DNA of 64,000 bases from Zoogloeaceae bacterium G21618-S1 (GTDB lineage Bacteria > Pseudomonadota > Gammaproteobacteria > Burkholderiales > Rhodocyclaceae): positions 62,001-126,000 of the forward strand of contig JAPWHF010000006.1 of assembly GCA_027214125.1 (NCBI GenBank), given 5' to 3'. Positions within the stretch are counted from its first letter, which is position 1; every line of letters begins with the position of its first letter. The position numbers and the translations under genes are program-made. The notes under the pieces are model-generated. The model was given only the letters and a program-made list of their open reading frames with translations, was not told where the DNA came from and searched no databases. This document shows, piece by piece, positions 1-9,800 of this stretch.

Positions 1-1
1 G

Positions 2-280
2 CCGGTCGATGAGCTGAAGATCGATCGTCAGTTCGTGATGGGGGTGTGTACCGATGCGCAGGATCACGCCATGGTCGAGGCCTTGCTGGTGATGGCCCGA
101 GCGTTCAAGTTGCGGGTGGTGGCCGAAGGGGTCGAGACGGAAGCGCAGGCGGCCATGCTGACCGAAATGGGCTGTGATCGTCTGCAGGGCTATTTTCTGG
201 CTCGGCCCATGAATGTTGAAGCGTTTGTTCGGTGGTGGCGGGCGCGGTACGGTCAGCCGGTCGCGCCGGTGGTGCCGTGA
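2..280 (+). CDS. EAL-domain cyclic-di-GMP phosphodiesterase, C-terminal fragment
   Basis: This is the last 92 codons of a gene that begins before the window. The reading frame is open from base 2 and stops with TGA at 278-280. The protein shows the signature end of an EAL domain: ELKIDRQFV, then VVAEGVET, then LQGYFLARPM. EAL domains hydrolyse cyclic di-GMP, and the DR and EGVET motifs carry residues used for metal binding and catalysis in active members. The N-terminal part (often GGDEF, PAS or membrane sensor domains) is not visible, so the input signal cannot be stated. The family call is secure; enzymatic activity is likely but not shown. Confidence 0.9.
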   Translation, partial: PVDELKIDRQFVMGVCTDAQDHAMVEALLVMARAFKLRVVAEGVETEAQAAMLTEMGCDRLQGYFLARPMNVEAFVRWWRARYGQPVAPVVP

Positions 281-292
281 GCCCAGGGAAAA

Positions 293-670
293 TCAGGGGC
301 GGCGGTTGTAGCGCGGGCGCGGCGACGTGGGCTCACTGGCGTGCTCGTCAGGTGCCGTGGTCGGGGCTTCAGCGGTTGTCTCGTGCGCCGGCGCTTCGGT
401 CGTCATGGGCGGAACCACGTCGATCTTGTTTTCGATCATGTAGTCGTTCATATTCCGCCACCCGTTGAAAACATCGGCTTTGGACGCTTTGGGATTGAGT
501 GAGAAACAATCCTCCAGCGCGCGGCCAGCGTGGCGACAGCCACTGCCGATGGCTTCGCCTTCGGCTTGTGCCCGGGCGGCTTCTTTGACCGGGTCGGGAA
601 TGCCCAACTCCTCGCAGCCCGTGAGGGCAGTCAGGAGCGCCAGGGCGATAGCGGCGGATTGGATTGTCAT
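293..670 (-). CDS. small putative lipoprotein of unknown function
   Basis: The protein has 125 residues if started at the ATG at 670-668; a TTG four codons upstream is possible but less likely. An N-terminal hydrophobic segment ends in a lipobox LTGC (Cys19), so it should be exported and lipidated. The middle region holds two more cysteines (SGC and EDC), which may form a disulfide. From about residue 90 the sequence becomes a low-complexity tail rich in Thr, Glu, Ala and Pro. I do not recognise a functional family. It converges with the EAL gene (12 bp apart) and is divergent from the UgpB-like gene. Confidence 0.65.
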   Translation of the reverse strand: MTIQSAAIALALLTALTGCEELGIPDPVKEAARAQAEGEAIGSGCRHAGRALEDCFSLNPKASKADVFNGWRNMNDYMIENKIDVVPPMTTEAPAHETTAEAPTTAPDEHASEPTSPRPRYNRRP

Positions 671-796
671 GGCAAGTACCAAATAGGGTCTGACGATGAA
701 AGATATCGTCGCCCCGAAAAAAATCTTGAGCGGCGTTGCCGCGCAAAAGTGTGGATCAAGTGAATTGTCCGCGTAAGCCGCGAGAGGAAGGTTCTG

Positions 797-2041
797 ATGG
801 TGATGCAGTCAATATCGAAATGCTTGCACCTGGGGCTGGCCGTCACGCTGGCATTGGCGGGTGTGGCGCATGCCGCGGGTGAGCCCCACGTGGTGACCTT
901 GTCGCATGTTTTTGATGCGGACCGGGCCCAGCAACTCGCGGCCATGGTCGAGCGCTTCAATGCCTCCGATCGTGACGGACGGGTGAGCATCGTGACCGAA
1001 CCGGCGGCAGAGGCGGATGCGGCGATTCAGATCGTGCAAGGCGACGCCGAGCAGGCCTTGCGCAAGCGCGGCGCTTACCGGCCGCTCTATCAGGTGATGG
1101 CGGAGTCCGGCATGGCGCTCGGGCGAGACAGTGTACTGGCCACGTATGACCGCGACACCACCGATTCGCGGGGCCGTCGCGTGGCGCTGCCGGTGGGCAT
1201 GCATACCCCGGTGCTGTTCATCAATCGCCAGGCCTTCATCGGGGCGGGGTTGGACCCGGACGCGCCGCCGCGAACCTGGCGCGAACTTCAGGATGCACTC
1301 GGAAAACTCTTCGACGCGGGGCATGCCTGTCCCGGTACCGTGTCCAACCCCAGTTGGGTCATGGTCGACAATGTCAGCGCGCGCCAGAACGTGGCGGTCA
1401 CCCGCCAGGCCGGACGCAAGGAAGAGCTGTCGGTGAATGGCATGCTACAGATTCGTCATATTGCACTGATGGCCAGCTGGGTGCGTGCCCGCTATCTTCA
1501 TCTCTATGGCGCTGGCGCCGAGCCGCGCGAACGGTTCAAGCGTGGCGAGTGCGCGGTGATCGCCGCGGAGTCCGCCCAGTGGCCCGAATTCCGTCAAACG
1601 GCGGGCTTCGACGTCGGCGTGGGTGAGCTGCCGATCTATGACGACTTCCCCGGCGGGATCGGCGCAACACTCGCCGACGGCCCGACGCTGTGGGTGGCCA
1701 AAGGCAAGAAGCGCAATGACTACAAGGTGGTTGCCCGCTTCGTGCATTTTTTGTTGAAGCCGGAAAACCAGCTGGCCTGGCAGCGCGGCACTGGCTATTT
1801 GCCGCTGGACGAAAAAGGCAGTGTCGCGGGTGGCGGTGTGGCCAGCGATCAGCCCAATCTGGTGGTGGCGCGCAAGCAACTTGGCGCGAGCTCCAAAGGA
1901 AGCCCCGCCAGTACCGAACTGCCTCGACAGGCGCGCGTGCGGACCATTCTCGACGAGGAGCTCGAAGGCGTGTGGGCTGACCGGCAGCCCGCCAAGCAGG
2001 CGCTGGACAACGCGGTGACCCGGGTGAGCAACGAAAAGTGA
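797..2041 (+). CDS. ugpB: extracellular solute-binding protein, UgpB-like (glycerol-3-phosphate type)
   Basis: A 414-residue periplasmic binding protein for an ABC importer. The first 26 residues form a Sec signal peptide ending VAHA before AGEP. The body matches the UgpB/MalE-like family, with the features ALPVGMHTPVLFIN, FKRGECAVIAAES and a C-terminal VHFLLKPENQLAWQRGTGYLP. In known systems UgpB captures sn-glycerol-3-phosphate or glycerophosphodiesters. A purine-rich ribosome site (AGAGGAAG) lies just before the ATG at 797. The stop overlaps the GTG start of the downstream phosphodiesterase gene by 4 bp, which supports a glycerophosphodiester role. No permease or ATPase genes are adjacent. 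The substrate is inferred from family and neighbour. Confidence 0.82.
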   Translation: MVMQSISKCLHLGLAVTLALAGVAHAAGEPHVVTLSHVFDADRAQQLAAMVERFNASDRDGRVSIVTEPAAEADAAIQIVQGDAEQALRKRGAYRPLYQVMAESGMALGRDSVLATYDRDTTDSRGRRVALPVGMHTPVLFINRQAFIGAGLDPDAPPRTWRELQDALGKLFDAGHACPGTVSNPSWVMVDNVSARQNVAVTRQAGRKEELSVNGMLQIRHIALMASWVRARYLHLYGAGAEPRERFKRGECAVIAAESAQWPEFRQTAGFDVGVGELPIYDDFPGGIGATLADGPTLWVAKGKKRNDYKVVARFVHFLLKPENQLAWQRGTGYLPLDEKGSVAGGGVASDQPNLVVARKQLGASSKGSPASTELPRQARVRTILDEELEGVWADRQPAKQALDNAVTRVSNEK

Positions 2042-2784
2042 GTTCGTGCGACATCCATCGCTGGCCGTGGCCTGCGGTGATTGCCCATCGCTGTGGGGGT
2101 ATGCTCGCGCCCGAGAATTCGATTGAAGGCTTGGTGCGTGCGCACGGCATTGGCTGCCGCGGCGCGGAATTTGACGCCATGCTGGCCGCGTGCGGCACGC
2201 CGGTGCTCATGCACGACGAAACGTTGGAGCGCACCACGGTCGCTTGCGGCCGGGTCGCACAGATGTGTTGGACCGAGTTGGCGAACATCGCGCTGAAAAC
2301 GCGTGACGGGGGCGTGTCGGAAGGCTGCGTCCCCAGCCTGGTCATGGCGCTCGAGACCTGCTTGACGCTCGGTATGGCGGCCAACATCGAAATCAAGCCG
2401 TCCGCCGGCGCTGAACACGCGACCGGGCTCGCCGTGGCCGAGGTGGCCGCGCATTGCTGGACGCACCCGGGCGCCTTGCCGCCCTTGTTATCGTCGTTTT
2501 CGATCCCCGCGCTTGAGGCGGCCGCGCAGGGGGCACCTGCCTTGCCGAGGGCCTTGCTCCTTGAGCGGGTTGGTGCCGATAGCATCACCCTGGCTCAAGC
2601 ACTCGGCTGCGTGGCGATGGTGGTCGAACGAAGTCAGCTCAGCGCCTCGTTGATTACGCGCGCCCATGACGCGGGTCTTGGCGTTGCGATCTATACCGAG
2701 AACGACGAGGTGCGTGGTGAGCACTGGCTGGCCTCGGGCCTGGACGGCCTGATTACCGACCAACCGGCGCAGTTTCAGCGCTGA
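2038..2784 (+). CDS. ugpQ: glycerophosphodiester phosphodiesterase (UgpQ-like)
   Basis: This 248-residue protein belongs to the GDPD family, which hydrolyses glycerophosphodiesters to glycerol-3-phosphate and an alcohol. Near the N-terminus are VIAHRCGG (catalytic His-Arg), PENS and GAEFDAML (metal-binding Glu and Asp), then PVLMHDETLERTT (second catalytic His) and NIEIKPS. No signal peptide is visible, so it is probably cytoplasmic. It starts with GTG inside the stop of the ugpB-like gene (GTGA overlap), so translation is likely coupled. E. coli UgpQ is almost the same length (247 residues, from memory). Confidence 0.9.
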   Translation: MSSCDIHRWPWPAVIAHRCGGMLAPENSIEGLVRAHGIGCRGAEFDAMLAACGTPVLMHDETLERTTVACGRVAQMCWTELANIALKTRDGGVSEGCVPSLVMALETCLTLGMAANIEIKPSAGAEHATGLAVAEVAAHCWTHPGALPPLLSSFSIPALEAAAQGAPALPRALLLERVGADSITLAQALGCVAMVVERSQLSASLITRAHDAGLGVAIYTENDEVRGEHWLASGLDGLITDQPAQFQR

Positions 2785-2879
2785 GCGTTACCCCGTTGGG
2801 CGCTGGCTTGACCATCCGGCTTGACGCTCTGGTTTCCCGCTCATACCATCGCCCTTTTCCTGCTCGCCGCGGTCCCATT

Positions 2880-3848
2880 TTGTCAGCCCAGCACCTCTTC
2901 GCTCCGATCGCCGACGACATGGCGGCTGTGAATCAAGTCATCCGCCAGAGGCTCCACTCCGAAGTGGTGTTGATCCGGCAGATCGCCGAATACATCATCA
3001 ATAGCGGTGGCAAGCGTCTGCGCCCTGCGCTGGTGCTGTACACCGCACGCGCCATGGGCTATCAAGGCACGGCACACCACGAGTTGGCGACCGTCGTCGA
3101 GTTCATCCATACGGCGACGCTGTTGCATGACGATGTGGTCGATGAGTCTTCCTTGCGCCGTGGCGCCAAAACCGCCAATGCCTTGTTTGGCAATGCTGCC
3201 TCGGTGCTGGTTGGCGATTTTCTCTATTCCCGCGCCTTTCAGATGATGGTGTCCGTTGGCGACATGCACATCATGGAAGTGCTCGCCGACGCGACCAACA
3301 CCATTGCCGAAGGCGAAGTGCTGCAACTGCTCAACTGTCACGATGCCGATGTCTCGGTGGAAGCGTATCTGAAAGTGATCCGCTACAAGACCGCCAAGCT
3401 CTTCGAAGCGGCAGCGCGCCTCGGCGGCATTCTTGGTGGCGCCTCGCCTGAAGTCGAAGCCCAGCTCGGCCGGTTCGGCATGCATCTGGGCACGGCTTTC
3501 CAGTTGATCGACGATGTGCTCGACTACTCCGGTGAAGAAGCGGCGACCGGCAAGCACCTTGGTGACGATCTGGCTGAAGGCAAGCCTACCTTGCCGCTGA
3601 TCCATGTCATGCAACACGGAACGCCCGAGCAGGCCGCACTGGTGCGCAAGGCCATTGAAGAGGGCGGTCGCGATGCGTTTGCCCAGATTCATGAAGCGAT
3701 TCTGGCAACCGGCGCACTCGACGCCACGCGCGAGTACGCCAAGCGCGAATCACAACTCGCAATCGACGCTTTGAGCGTACTTCCACCTTCCCTTTTCAAG
3801 GATCGTCTGCTAGAATTATCGGACTTTGCAGTTGGGAGAGATCGCTGA
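2880..3848 (+). CDS. ispB: all-trans octaprenyl (polyprenyl) diphosphate synthase
   Basis: It condenses isopentenyl diphosphate units onto farnesyl diphosphate to make the ubiquinone side chain. The two aspartate-rich motifs of trans-prenyl synthases are present: HDDVVDE (D84-D85) and IDDVLDY (D211-D212), along with GGKRLRPAL and, at the lid, GKHLGDDLAEGKPTLP. The reading frame is open further upstream, but homologues normally begin (M)SAQHLFAPIADDM; this points to the TTG at 2880, giving 322 residues, the usual family length. An ATT at 2877 is the other option. It lies directly upstream of tRNA-Pro, whose promoter may lie inside the 3' end of this gene. Confidence 0.93.
   Translation: MSAQHLFAPIADDMAAVNQVIRQRLHSEVVLIRQIAEYIINSGGKRLRPALVLYTARAMGYQGTAHHELATVVEFIHTATLLHDDVVDESSLRRGAKTANALFGNAASVLVGDFLYSRAFQMMVSVGDMHIMEVLADATNTIAEGEVLQLLNCHDADVSVEAYLKVIRYKTAKLFEAAARLGGILGGASPEVEAQLGRFGMHLGTAFQLIDDVLDYSGEEAATGKHLGDDLAEGKPTLPLIHVMQHGTPEQAALVRKAIEEGGRDAFAQIHEAILATGALDATREYAKRESQLAIDALSVLPPSLFKDRLLELSDFAVGRDR
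3811..3816 (+). promoter_or_regulatory. candidate -10 element for tRNA-Pro
   Basis: TAGAAT lies 54 bp before the tRNA, inside the last codons of ispB, and matches the sigma-70 -10 consensus at 5 of 6 positions. The -35 region is weak (TTCCCT at 17-bp spacing). This is inference only; the tRNA could also be read from the ispB promoter. Confidence 0.35.
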
Positions 3849-3870
3849 TCTTCTCAGCTGCAAAATGCGT

Positions 3871-3947
3871 CGGGGAATAGCTCAGCCTGGTAGAGCACTG
3901 CGTTCGGGACGCAGGGGCCGGAGGTTCGAATCCTCTTTCCCCGACCA
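3871..3947 (+). tRNA. tRNA-Pro (anticodon CGG)
   Basis: A 77-nt cloverleaf with encoded CCA. The acceptor arm CGGGGAA pairs perfectly with TTCCCCG. The D-arm is GCTC/GAGC, the anticodon stem is CTGCG/CGCAG with loop TTCGGGA (anticodon CGG), and the T-arm is GGAGG/CCTCT with TTCGAAT. It reads CCG proline codons. It follows ispB by 22 bp and is followed by a clear terminator. Confidence 0.98.
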
Positions 3948-3958
3948 AAATCTTCAGC

Positions 3959-3988
3959 AAAAAAGCCACTCGAAAGGGTGGCTTTTTT
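3959..3988. terminator. bidirectional intrinsic terminator (tRNA-Pro and glnE)
   Basis: An 11-bp stem (AAAAAAGCCAC with GTGGCTTTTTT) with an eight-base loop. It ends in a T-run on the plus strand and, because the outer arm is A-rich, also on the minus strand. It therefore fits both the tRNA from the left and glnE (minus strand, stop at 4067) from the right. Confidence 0.88.
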
Positions 3989-4066
3989 GTTTTCAGCGGC
4001 GGGTTGCCTCTACGTCAGGTTTTGGTCTGATACAGAGGCCTGTCAGTGGCGGCGGGGTCGGGCTGC

Positions 4067-6754
4067 CTATGACTCAAGCACCAGTGACCACAGTTCACTG
4101 ACCGCTTCGCGGTGCGACCGGATGGGTTCGGCGGGGACTTCGACCCGCAGGCCATTGAGGCGCTGACGGTGTTGCAGGCGTCGGAATTCGCGGTAGGTGT
4201 TGCCACTGCGTAGCGCGAGGTCGGTGGGAATCAGGCCGAGTTCGCCGGCAATGCGCAGCAGGGCAATGTTGCCCAGGTTGCCGGCGAGTTCCGGGTGCTG
4301 ATACGCATGGGCGAGGACGAGAAACTGAACGATGAATTCGACGTCGACCAGTCCGCCGCGATCATGCTTGAGATTGAACAGCGTGTTCTTGTTGCTGTGC
4401 GCATCCATCATCTTTTTGCGCATGGCGAGTACCTCGGTGCGCAAGGTGGCGAGGTCGCGTTTTTGGCGCAGCACGTCGATACGGATGGCTTCGAAGGCTT
4501 CGCCGACCTGAGGGTCGCCCGCCGAGAAACGGGCACGGGTCAGCGCCTGATGCTCCCAGCGCCAGGCGGACTCGAGTTGATATTTCCGGAAGGCGTCGAC
4601 GCTGCATGCAAGCAAGCCTGCGTCGCCATTGGGGCGCAGGCGCAGGTCGGTCTCAAACAGCTGGCCGGCGGCGGTCTGGCTGGAGAGCCAGGTGTTGATG
4701 CGCTGGGCGAGCCTGGAGTAGTGCTCGGCGGCTTCAGGGTGCGGGTCGTCGTAGAGGAAGATGATGTCGAGATCCGAGGCGTAGCCCAGTTCCTTTCCGC
4801 CCAGCTTGCCGTAGGCAATGATGGCGAAGGCTGGTGCGTCTTCGCGGTGGCGCCGTCGGATCTTTTTCCAACACAGCGGGACGGTGATGTTGAGCAGGAT
4901 GTCGGCGAGTGCGGAGAGGTTGTCGGATAGCGCCTCGACCGTGAGCACGCCACCCAGGTCCTGAGTGAGCAGTCGGAATGCCTGGGTGTGATGCTGCTCG
5001 CGCATCAGGTCCATCTGGCGTTCCATGTCGGGCTCGATACTGTCGCACTGTCGGTTCAGTTCGGCGGCGAAGGCGGGCCAGTCGGGTCGGCTTTCGAGTT
5101 GCCGGGCGTCGAGGAGCTCGTCGAGCAGAATCGGGTGGCGGGCGAGGTACTGCGCCGCCCAGCGCGACGCTGAAACCAGTTCGGCGACCTTGTGCAGGGC
5201 TTGCGGGTATTGCTGGAGCATGGCGAGGTAGGCGCCGCGGCCGCCGATGGCGTCGAGCAGATCAAGGCAGCGCGACAGGGTGTCGTCAGCATTGCTGGCT
5301 TCAGCGGCCGCTTCGACGACGCGCGGCACCAGCGCGTCGAAGCGGCTTTTGATTTTGGGTGGCAGTTGTTGGTAGCGGGTGCCGCGATGCAGGCTCTGGA
5401 GCCGGCGTGCCGAGGTTTCTGGCTCGGGGTAATTGAGCTTTTCGAGCAGGGGCACGATGGTGGCGATATCGTCGGCCTCGAGCCAGACGGCGTCGAGGTC
5501 GTGTCCGTCTTCGTGCGGGTCGCCGAAGACCATGCCGAAGTGTTGGCTGACCTCGGCGCGATGGCGGTCCAGCTCGGCGAGCAGCGCGGTGTAGTCGTCG
5601 AAACCCATGGCACGGGCGATGAGCGCCTGATCGCTCGGCTGGGTAGGCAAATCATGGGTTTGTGCGTCGTCAAGGTACTGGAGCCGGTGTTCCAGGCGGC
5701 GCAGGAAGACGTAGGCGTTCTTGAGGGCGGCGACAACGTCGGCCTCTAGGACGCCTTGCTCGGCCAGCAGGTCGAGCACCTTTTGCGTCGGCTTGATCTG
5801 CAGGCTGTTGTCTCGCCCGCCGCGAATGAGCTGAAACACCTGGGCGATGAATTCGATCTCGCGAATGCCGCCGGGGCCGAGTTTGATGTTGTATGCCCGC
5901 TCCTTGCGAGCGACTTCGCGGCGGATCTGCGCATGCAGGTCGCGCATGGCGTTGATGGCGCCGAAGTCGAGGTATTTACGGAAAACGAAGGGGCGGGTGA
6001 TGGCGTTGAGTTGCTCGAAGCGCTTGCCGAGCATGACACGTGCCTTGATCCAGGCGTAGCGCTCCCACTCGCGGCCCTGGGCGATGAAGTAGTTTTCGAG
6101 CATGTCGAAGCTGCATACCAGCGGACCGGAGTCGCCGTTGGGGCGCAGGCGCATGTCGACCCGGAAGACCTGACCGTGCTCGGTGATGTCGGCCAGCGCC
6201 TGGATGATGCGTTTGCCGAGGCGTTCGAAGAATTCGAAGTTGCTGATCACCTTTTCGCCGCCGGTGTCGCCGTCGTCGGGGTAGACAAAGATGAGGTCGA
6301 TGTCCGAGGACACGTTCAGTTCGCGTCCGCCCAGCTTGCCCATGCCGACGATCAGCAATTCCTGCTCCCAGGCGCCGGGCGCCAGCGGCAGGCCGTGGCG
6401 TTGCACCAGGGCTTCGCGTTCGATGTCATGCGCGACGCGCACCGCGTAGTCGGCGAAGGCGCTCATGGTTTCGGTGACTTCGGCCAGATCGGCGTCGCCG
6501 GCCAGGTCGCGTACGGCCAGATGGCAGAGCACCCAGGTGCGCAGTTTTCGCAGTGCGGCGCGCATGCTGTCGCGGTCGAGGCTGGGCGGGTCGACAAAGG
6601 TGGCCATGGCGGCGGTGTCGAGTGGTGCGTCGAGATGGCTCGCCAGTTGCCCGGCCAGCCAGGTGCGGCTTTGCAGCATCTGCTTCAGATAGCGTGAGAA
6701 GGGCAGTGCGGCACGAATTTTTTCAGGCAGCTCGGCCTGTTCGATCAGGGACAT
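4067..6754 (-). CDS. glnE: bifunctional glutamine synthetase adenylyltransferase/adenylyl-removing enzyme
   Basis: An 895-residue GlnE, which adds AMP to glutamine synthetase or removes it in response to PII proteins and glutamine. Two nucleotidyltransferase domains are clear. The N-terminal one (about residues 130-160, GKLGGRELNVSSDIDLIF) corresponds to the adenylyl-removing half. The second (about 640-670, GKLGGKELGYASDLDIIF) corresponds to the adenylating half. The conserved GPGGIREIEF and RGGLVDVEFIVQF follow each domain. The frame is open far upstream on the minus strand, but that part is antisense to yhdP; the ATG at 6754 (MSLIEQAEL) gives the usual family length. The gene is divergent from yhdP. 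Confidence 0.96.
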   Translation of the reverse strand: MSLIEQAELPEKIRAALPFSRYLKQMLQSRTWLAGQLASHLDAPLDTAAMATFVDPPSLDRDSMRAALRKLRTWVLCHLAVRDLAGDADLAEVTETMSAFADYAVRVAHDIEREALVQRHGLPLAPGAWEQELLIVGMGKLGGRELNVSSDIDLIFVYPDDGDTGGEKVISNFEFFERLGKRIIQALADITEHGQVFRVDMRLRPNGDSGPLVCSFDMLENYFIAQGREWERYAWIKARVMLGKRFEQLNAITRPFVFRKYLDFGAINAMRDLHAQIRREVARKERAYNIKLGPGGIREIEFIAQVFQLIRGGRDNSLQIKPTQKVLDLLAEQGVLEADVVAALKNAYVFLRRLEHRLQYLDDAQTHDLPTQPSDQALIARAMGFDDYTALLAELDRHRAEVSQHFGMVFGDPHEDGHDLDAVWLEADDIATIVPLLEKLNYPEPETSARRLQSLHRGTRYQQLPPKIKSRFDALVPRVVEAAAEASNADDTLSRCLDLLDAIGGRGAYLAMLQQYPQALHKVAELVSASRWAAQYLARHPILLDELLDARQLESRPDWPAFAAELNRQCDSIEPDMERQMDLMREQHHTQAFRLLTQDLGGVLTVEALSDNLSALADILLNITVPLCWKKIRRRHREDAPAFAIIAYGKLGGKELGYASDLDIIFLYDDPHPEAAEHYSRLAQRINTWLSSQTAAGQLFETDLRLRPNGDAGLLACSVDAFRKYQLESAWRWEHQALTRARFSAGDPQVGEAFEAIRIDVLRQKRDLATLRTEVLAMRKKMMDAHSNKNTLFNLKHDRGGLVDVEFIVQFLVLAHAYQHPELAGNLGNIALLRIAGELGLIPTDLALRSGNTYREFRRLQHRQRLNGLRVEVPAEPIRSHREAVSELWSLVLES

Positions 6755-6776
6755 GGTGAATCCGGCTTGGTAGAAT
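6748..6776 (+). promoter_or_regulatory. candidate sigma-70 promoter for yhdP
   Basis: GGGACA (6748-6753; 4 of 6 to TTGACA) and TAGAAT (6771-6776; 5 of 6 to TATAAT) are separated by 17 bp. The -35 overlaps the start codon of glnE on the other strand, so the two divergent genes share this short region. Confidence 0.5.
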
Positions 6777-6829
6777 GTGCGGGATGCGTTTGGCCTCATC
6801 CGGCATGCCGGTGGGTGCAACGCAACCCC

Positions 6830-9800
6830 ATGGTGCTCCCAGTCCTTCAGGATACTCAAATCACTTCCGCCGTGCCTACTGCCGAGTCTGCCGCGCCGCG
6901 CCCCCCTCGCCGGTGGCGCCGCCGCATTCTGACCGGTTTGCTGATCCTGTACTTCCTGTTTGGTGCGGCGATTCTCGTCCTGCGTTACGGGGTGCTGCCC
7001 GATATTGAACGTTGGCGCGCGCCCATCGCGCAACAGGCGGCCGCCGCGCTTGGCGTACCGGTTGGTATTGCATCGATTGAGGCGGACTGGTCGGGTCTGA
7101 GGCCGCGCCTGCATCTGAAAGAGGTGGTGCTGCGCGACGCGGAAGGCGAGCCGGCGCTGGTGTTGCCGCAGGTCGATGCCACGCTGGCGTGGTCTTCCCT
7201 GTTCAAACTGAAGCCGTATTTCCATCGATTGGAGGTGATCGCCCCCGAGCTGCATATTGCGCGCGATGCGGCGGGCGGCTTCTCGGTGGCTGGCCTGCCG
7301 GTTACGGCCAGCGGCGATGACGACGGCGAAGCCTTGAACTGGCTGATGGCGCAACGGCAGATTGTGATCCGCCAAGCCTCCGTGGAGTGGCGCGACGCCA
7401 TGCGGCAGGCGCCACCGTTGCGACTGGCGGATGTGGACTTTCGGTTGGTCAAGGGCTTTGGCAGGCATTCCGTGGGGCTGACCATGGCGCCCGATGGGGC
7501 GCTGGCCAAGCGGGTGGACGTGCGCGTTGACTTGCGTGAGTTCGACGAGTTGGCGCCGGCGGCCTGGACGGGGCGTATTTTTGCGTCAGTCTCCCACGCT
7601 GCGCTCGATAGCCTCCACGCCTGGGTGGATGTGCCTGCCGGGCTGACCGGCTTTGGCGATGCCCGTATCTGGGTTGATCTGCTCGACGGCAAGCCGACGC
7701 AGGCAACCGCGGATCTGGCGCTGCGCGAGGCGCGCGCCCAACTCGACGCGCACTTGCCGGCCTTGTCCTTGCATCGTCTGGGCGGGCGCATCAGTGCGAA
7801 ACGCAGCACGACCGAGATGGTGGTGAGTACGCACGGCCTGGCGCTCGAAACCGGCGACGGGATGGTGGTCGAACCGACCGATTTGCGTATCAGTCGCAGT
7901 GGTGCGGGGGCCGATGAGCGCACCCGCTTCGAGGTCAATCAGCTCGATCTGGCCGCTTTGTCGGCCCTGGCCGCGCATCTGCCGCTGGATGCGGCGATGC
8001 GAGACCGTCTGGCGGCGATTGCGCCCACCGGGCGTTTCCGTCAGGTGGCTTTGCAGTGGACGGGCGATACGGCCGCACCCTCGGCGTGGCAGGTGTCGGC
8101 CGATTTCGATGGTGTCGGCATGCAGGCGCGTGACAGCGTGCCGGGCTTGGCCGGGGTCAGCGGACACATCGCCGGAGATCAGGGCGCAGGGCGTTTTCTG
8201 CTCGATAGCAAAAACATGGCGCTCGATTTGCCCGGGGTATTCGAAGCGCCCCTGGGTTTTGACACGCTGTTTGCGGAAGGCGGTTGGCAACGGCGCGAAG
8301 GCGCGATGCGGATCGCGCTCGACAAGGCGCGTTTTGCCAACGCCGATGCCGACGGCGAGGCCAGTGGCTACTACGAGCCGGTCGTGGGCGGGCCGGGGGT
8401 GATCGACCTGCAGGCGCGCTTGAGCGAGGCGGATGGGACCTCGGTGTGGCGCTACATGCCCAAGGTGGTCAATCTCGACACGCGGCAGTGGTTGCGCAAC
8501 AGCATCACCGCCGGTCGCGGACATGATGTCAGGCTGCGCTTGCAAGGTGATCTGGCGGATTTTCCGTACCGCGAAGGCGGTGGCATTTTCCTGATCACCG
8601 GAAAGATCAGCAGTGCCAAGCTCGACTACGCATCGGCCTGGCCCAAGATAGAGGCGATTGAGGGCGGTTTGCGCTTTGAGGGCGCGCGTATGGAGATCAC
8701 CGCCAGCCAGGGCCGGATCTTTGGCGTGCGCCTGGGCAAGGTGAAAGTCGTGCTGCCGGATCTGGATGTGCCTGATGAGGTGATCACCATTACCGGGGTG
8801 GCGAATGGCGGCACGCAGGATTTCCTGCGCTTTGTTGGCGACAGCCCGGTGCGTGAGCGCATCGACGGTTTTACCGATGACATGCGGGCCGAAGGCGACG
8901 GCAGCCTCGATCTCAAATTGGTGCTGCCCTTGCGGCACGTGGTTGATACCGAAGTAGTTGGCCGTTTCCGTTTCAAAGACAACACGCTGACCGTCGTGCC
9001 GGGCTTGGCGCCGATCGTCGAAGCGGCCGGCACGGTGAATTTTACGGCGAGCGAGCTGAGTATTCCGCAAGCGACCGGCAAGCTGTTCGGCAAGCCAATG
9101 TCGCTGAGTGCCGCCACGCTGGCCGATCGCGGAGTGCGTTTCGATGCGACGGGCGCGGCCCAGTTGTCGGCGGTGAGCGCGGCGTACCCGTGGCCGTTGT
9201 GGGCGCATCTGTCGGGCGAAACGCCGTGGTCGGCACAGATTACCGTTCGCGGCCGGCAGGCCGATGTGGTGGTCGAGGCGCCCCTGACCGGCGTCTCCAG
9301 CAGTTTGCCATCGCCGTTCAACAAATCGGCCACTGAGGCCTGGCCGACGCGGGTCTCGCTTGAGCTGCTGCCGGATCAGCCGGTCAGGCTCACTGCAAGC
9401 CTGGCCGATCGGGCGAGCGCGCAGGTGGAGATTGCGCGCGGCAAGGATGCGGCGGCGCCGCGCGGCGGTGTCGGCATTGGCGCACCGGCGCCGGCCAGCG
9501 AGCGTGGCGTGCAGGTGGTGATCCAACAGCCGCATGTCGATGTCGACGCTTGGCGCATGGCCTTGTCGGCCGCGTCGGCGCCTGGGGCGTCGTCGCTGCC
9601 GCTGGCGGGGGTCAAGCTGAATACCCCAAAGCTGAGTGTTTCTGGCCTGGATCTGACTGCGGTGGCCGCCGAGGCCCGGCAAAGCGACGATGGCTGGCGG
9701 GTGACGATCAAGGCCAAGGAGGCCGCCGGGGTCGTCGATTGGCTGCAGGCGGGCGAGGGCAGTGTGCATGCCCGCTTCTCTCATGTGCTGCTCGGCAAGG

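Noticed and set aside
4067-7468. A 1133-codon minus-strand frame for glnE extending to 7468
   Set aside because: The extra 238 codons are antisense to yhdP and have no GlnE features; ATG 6754 gives the normal protein length and start.
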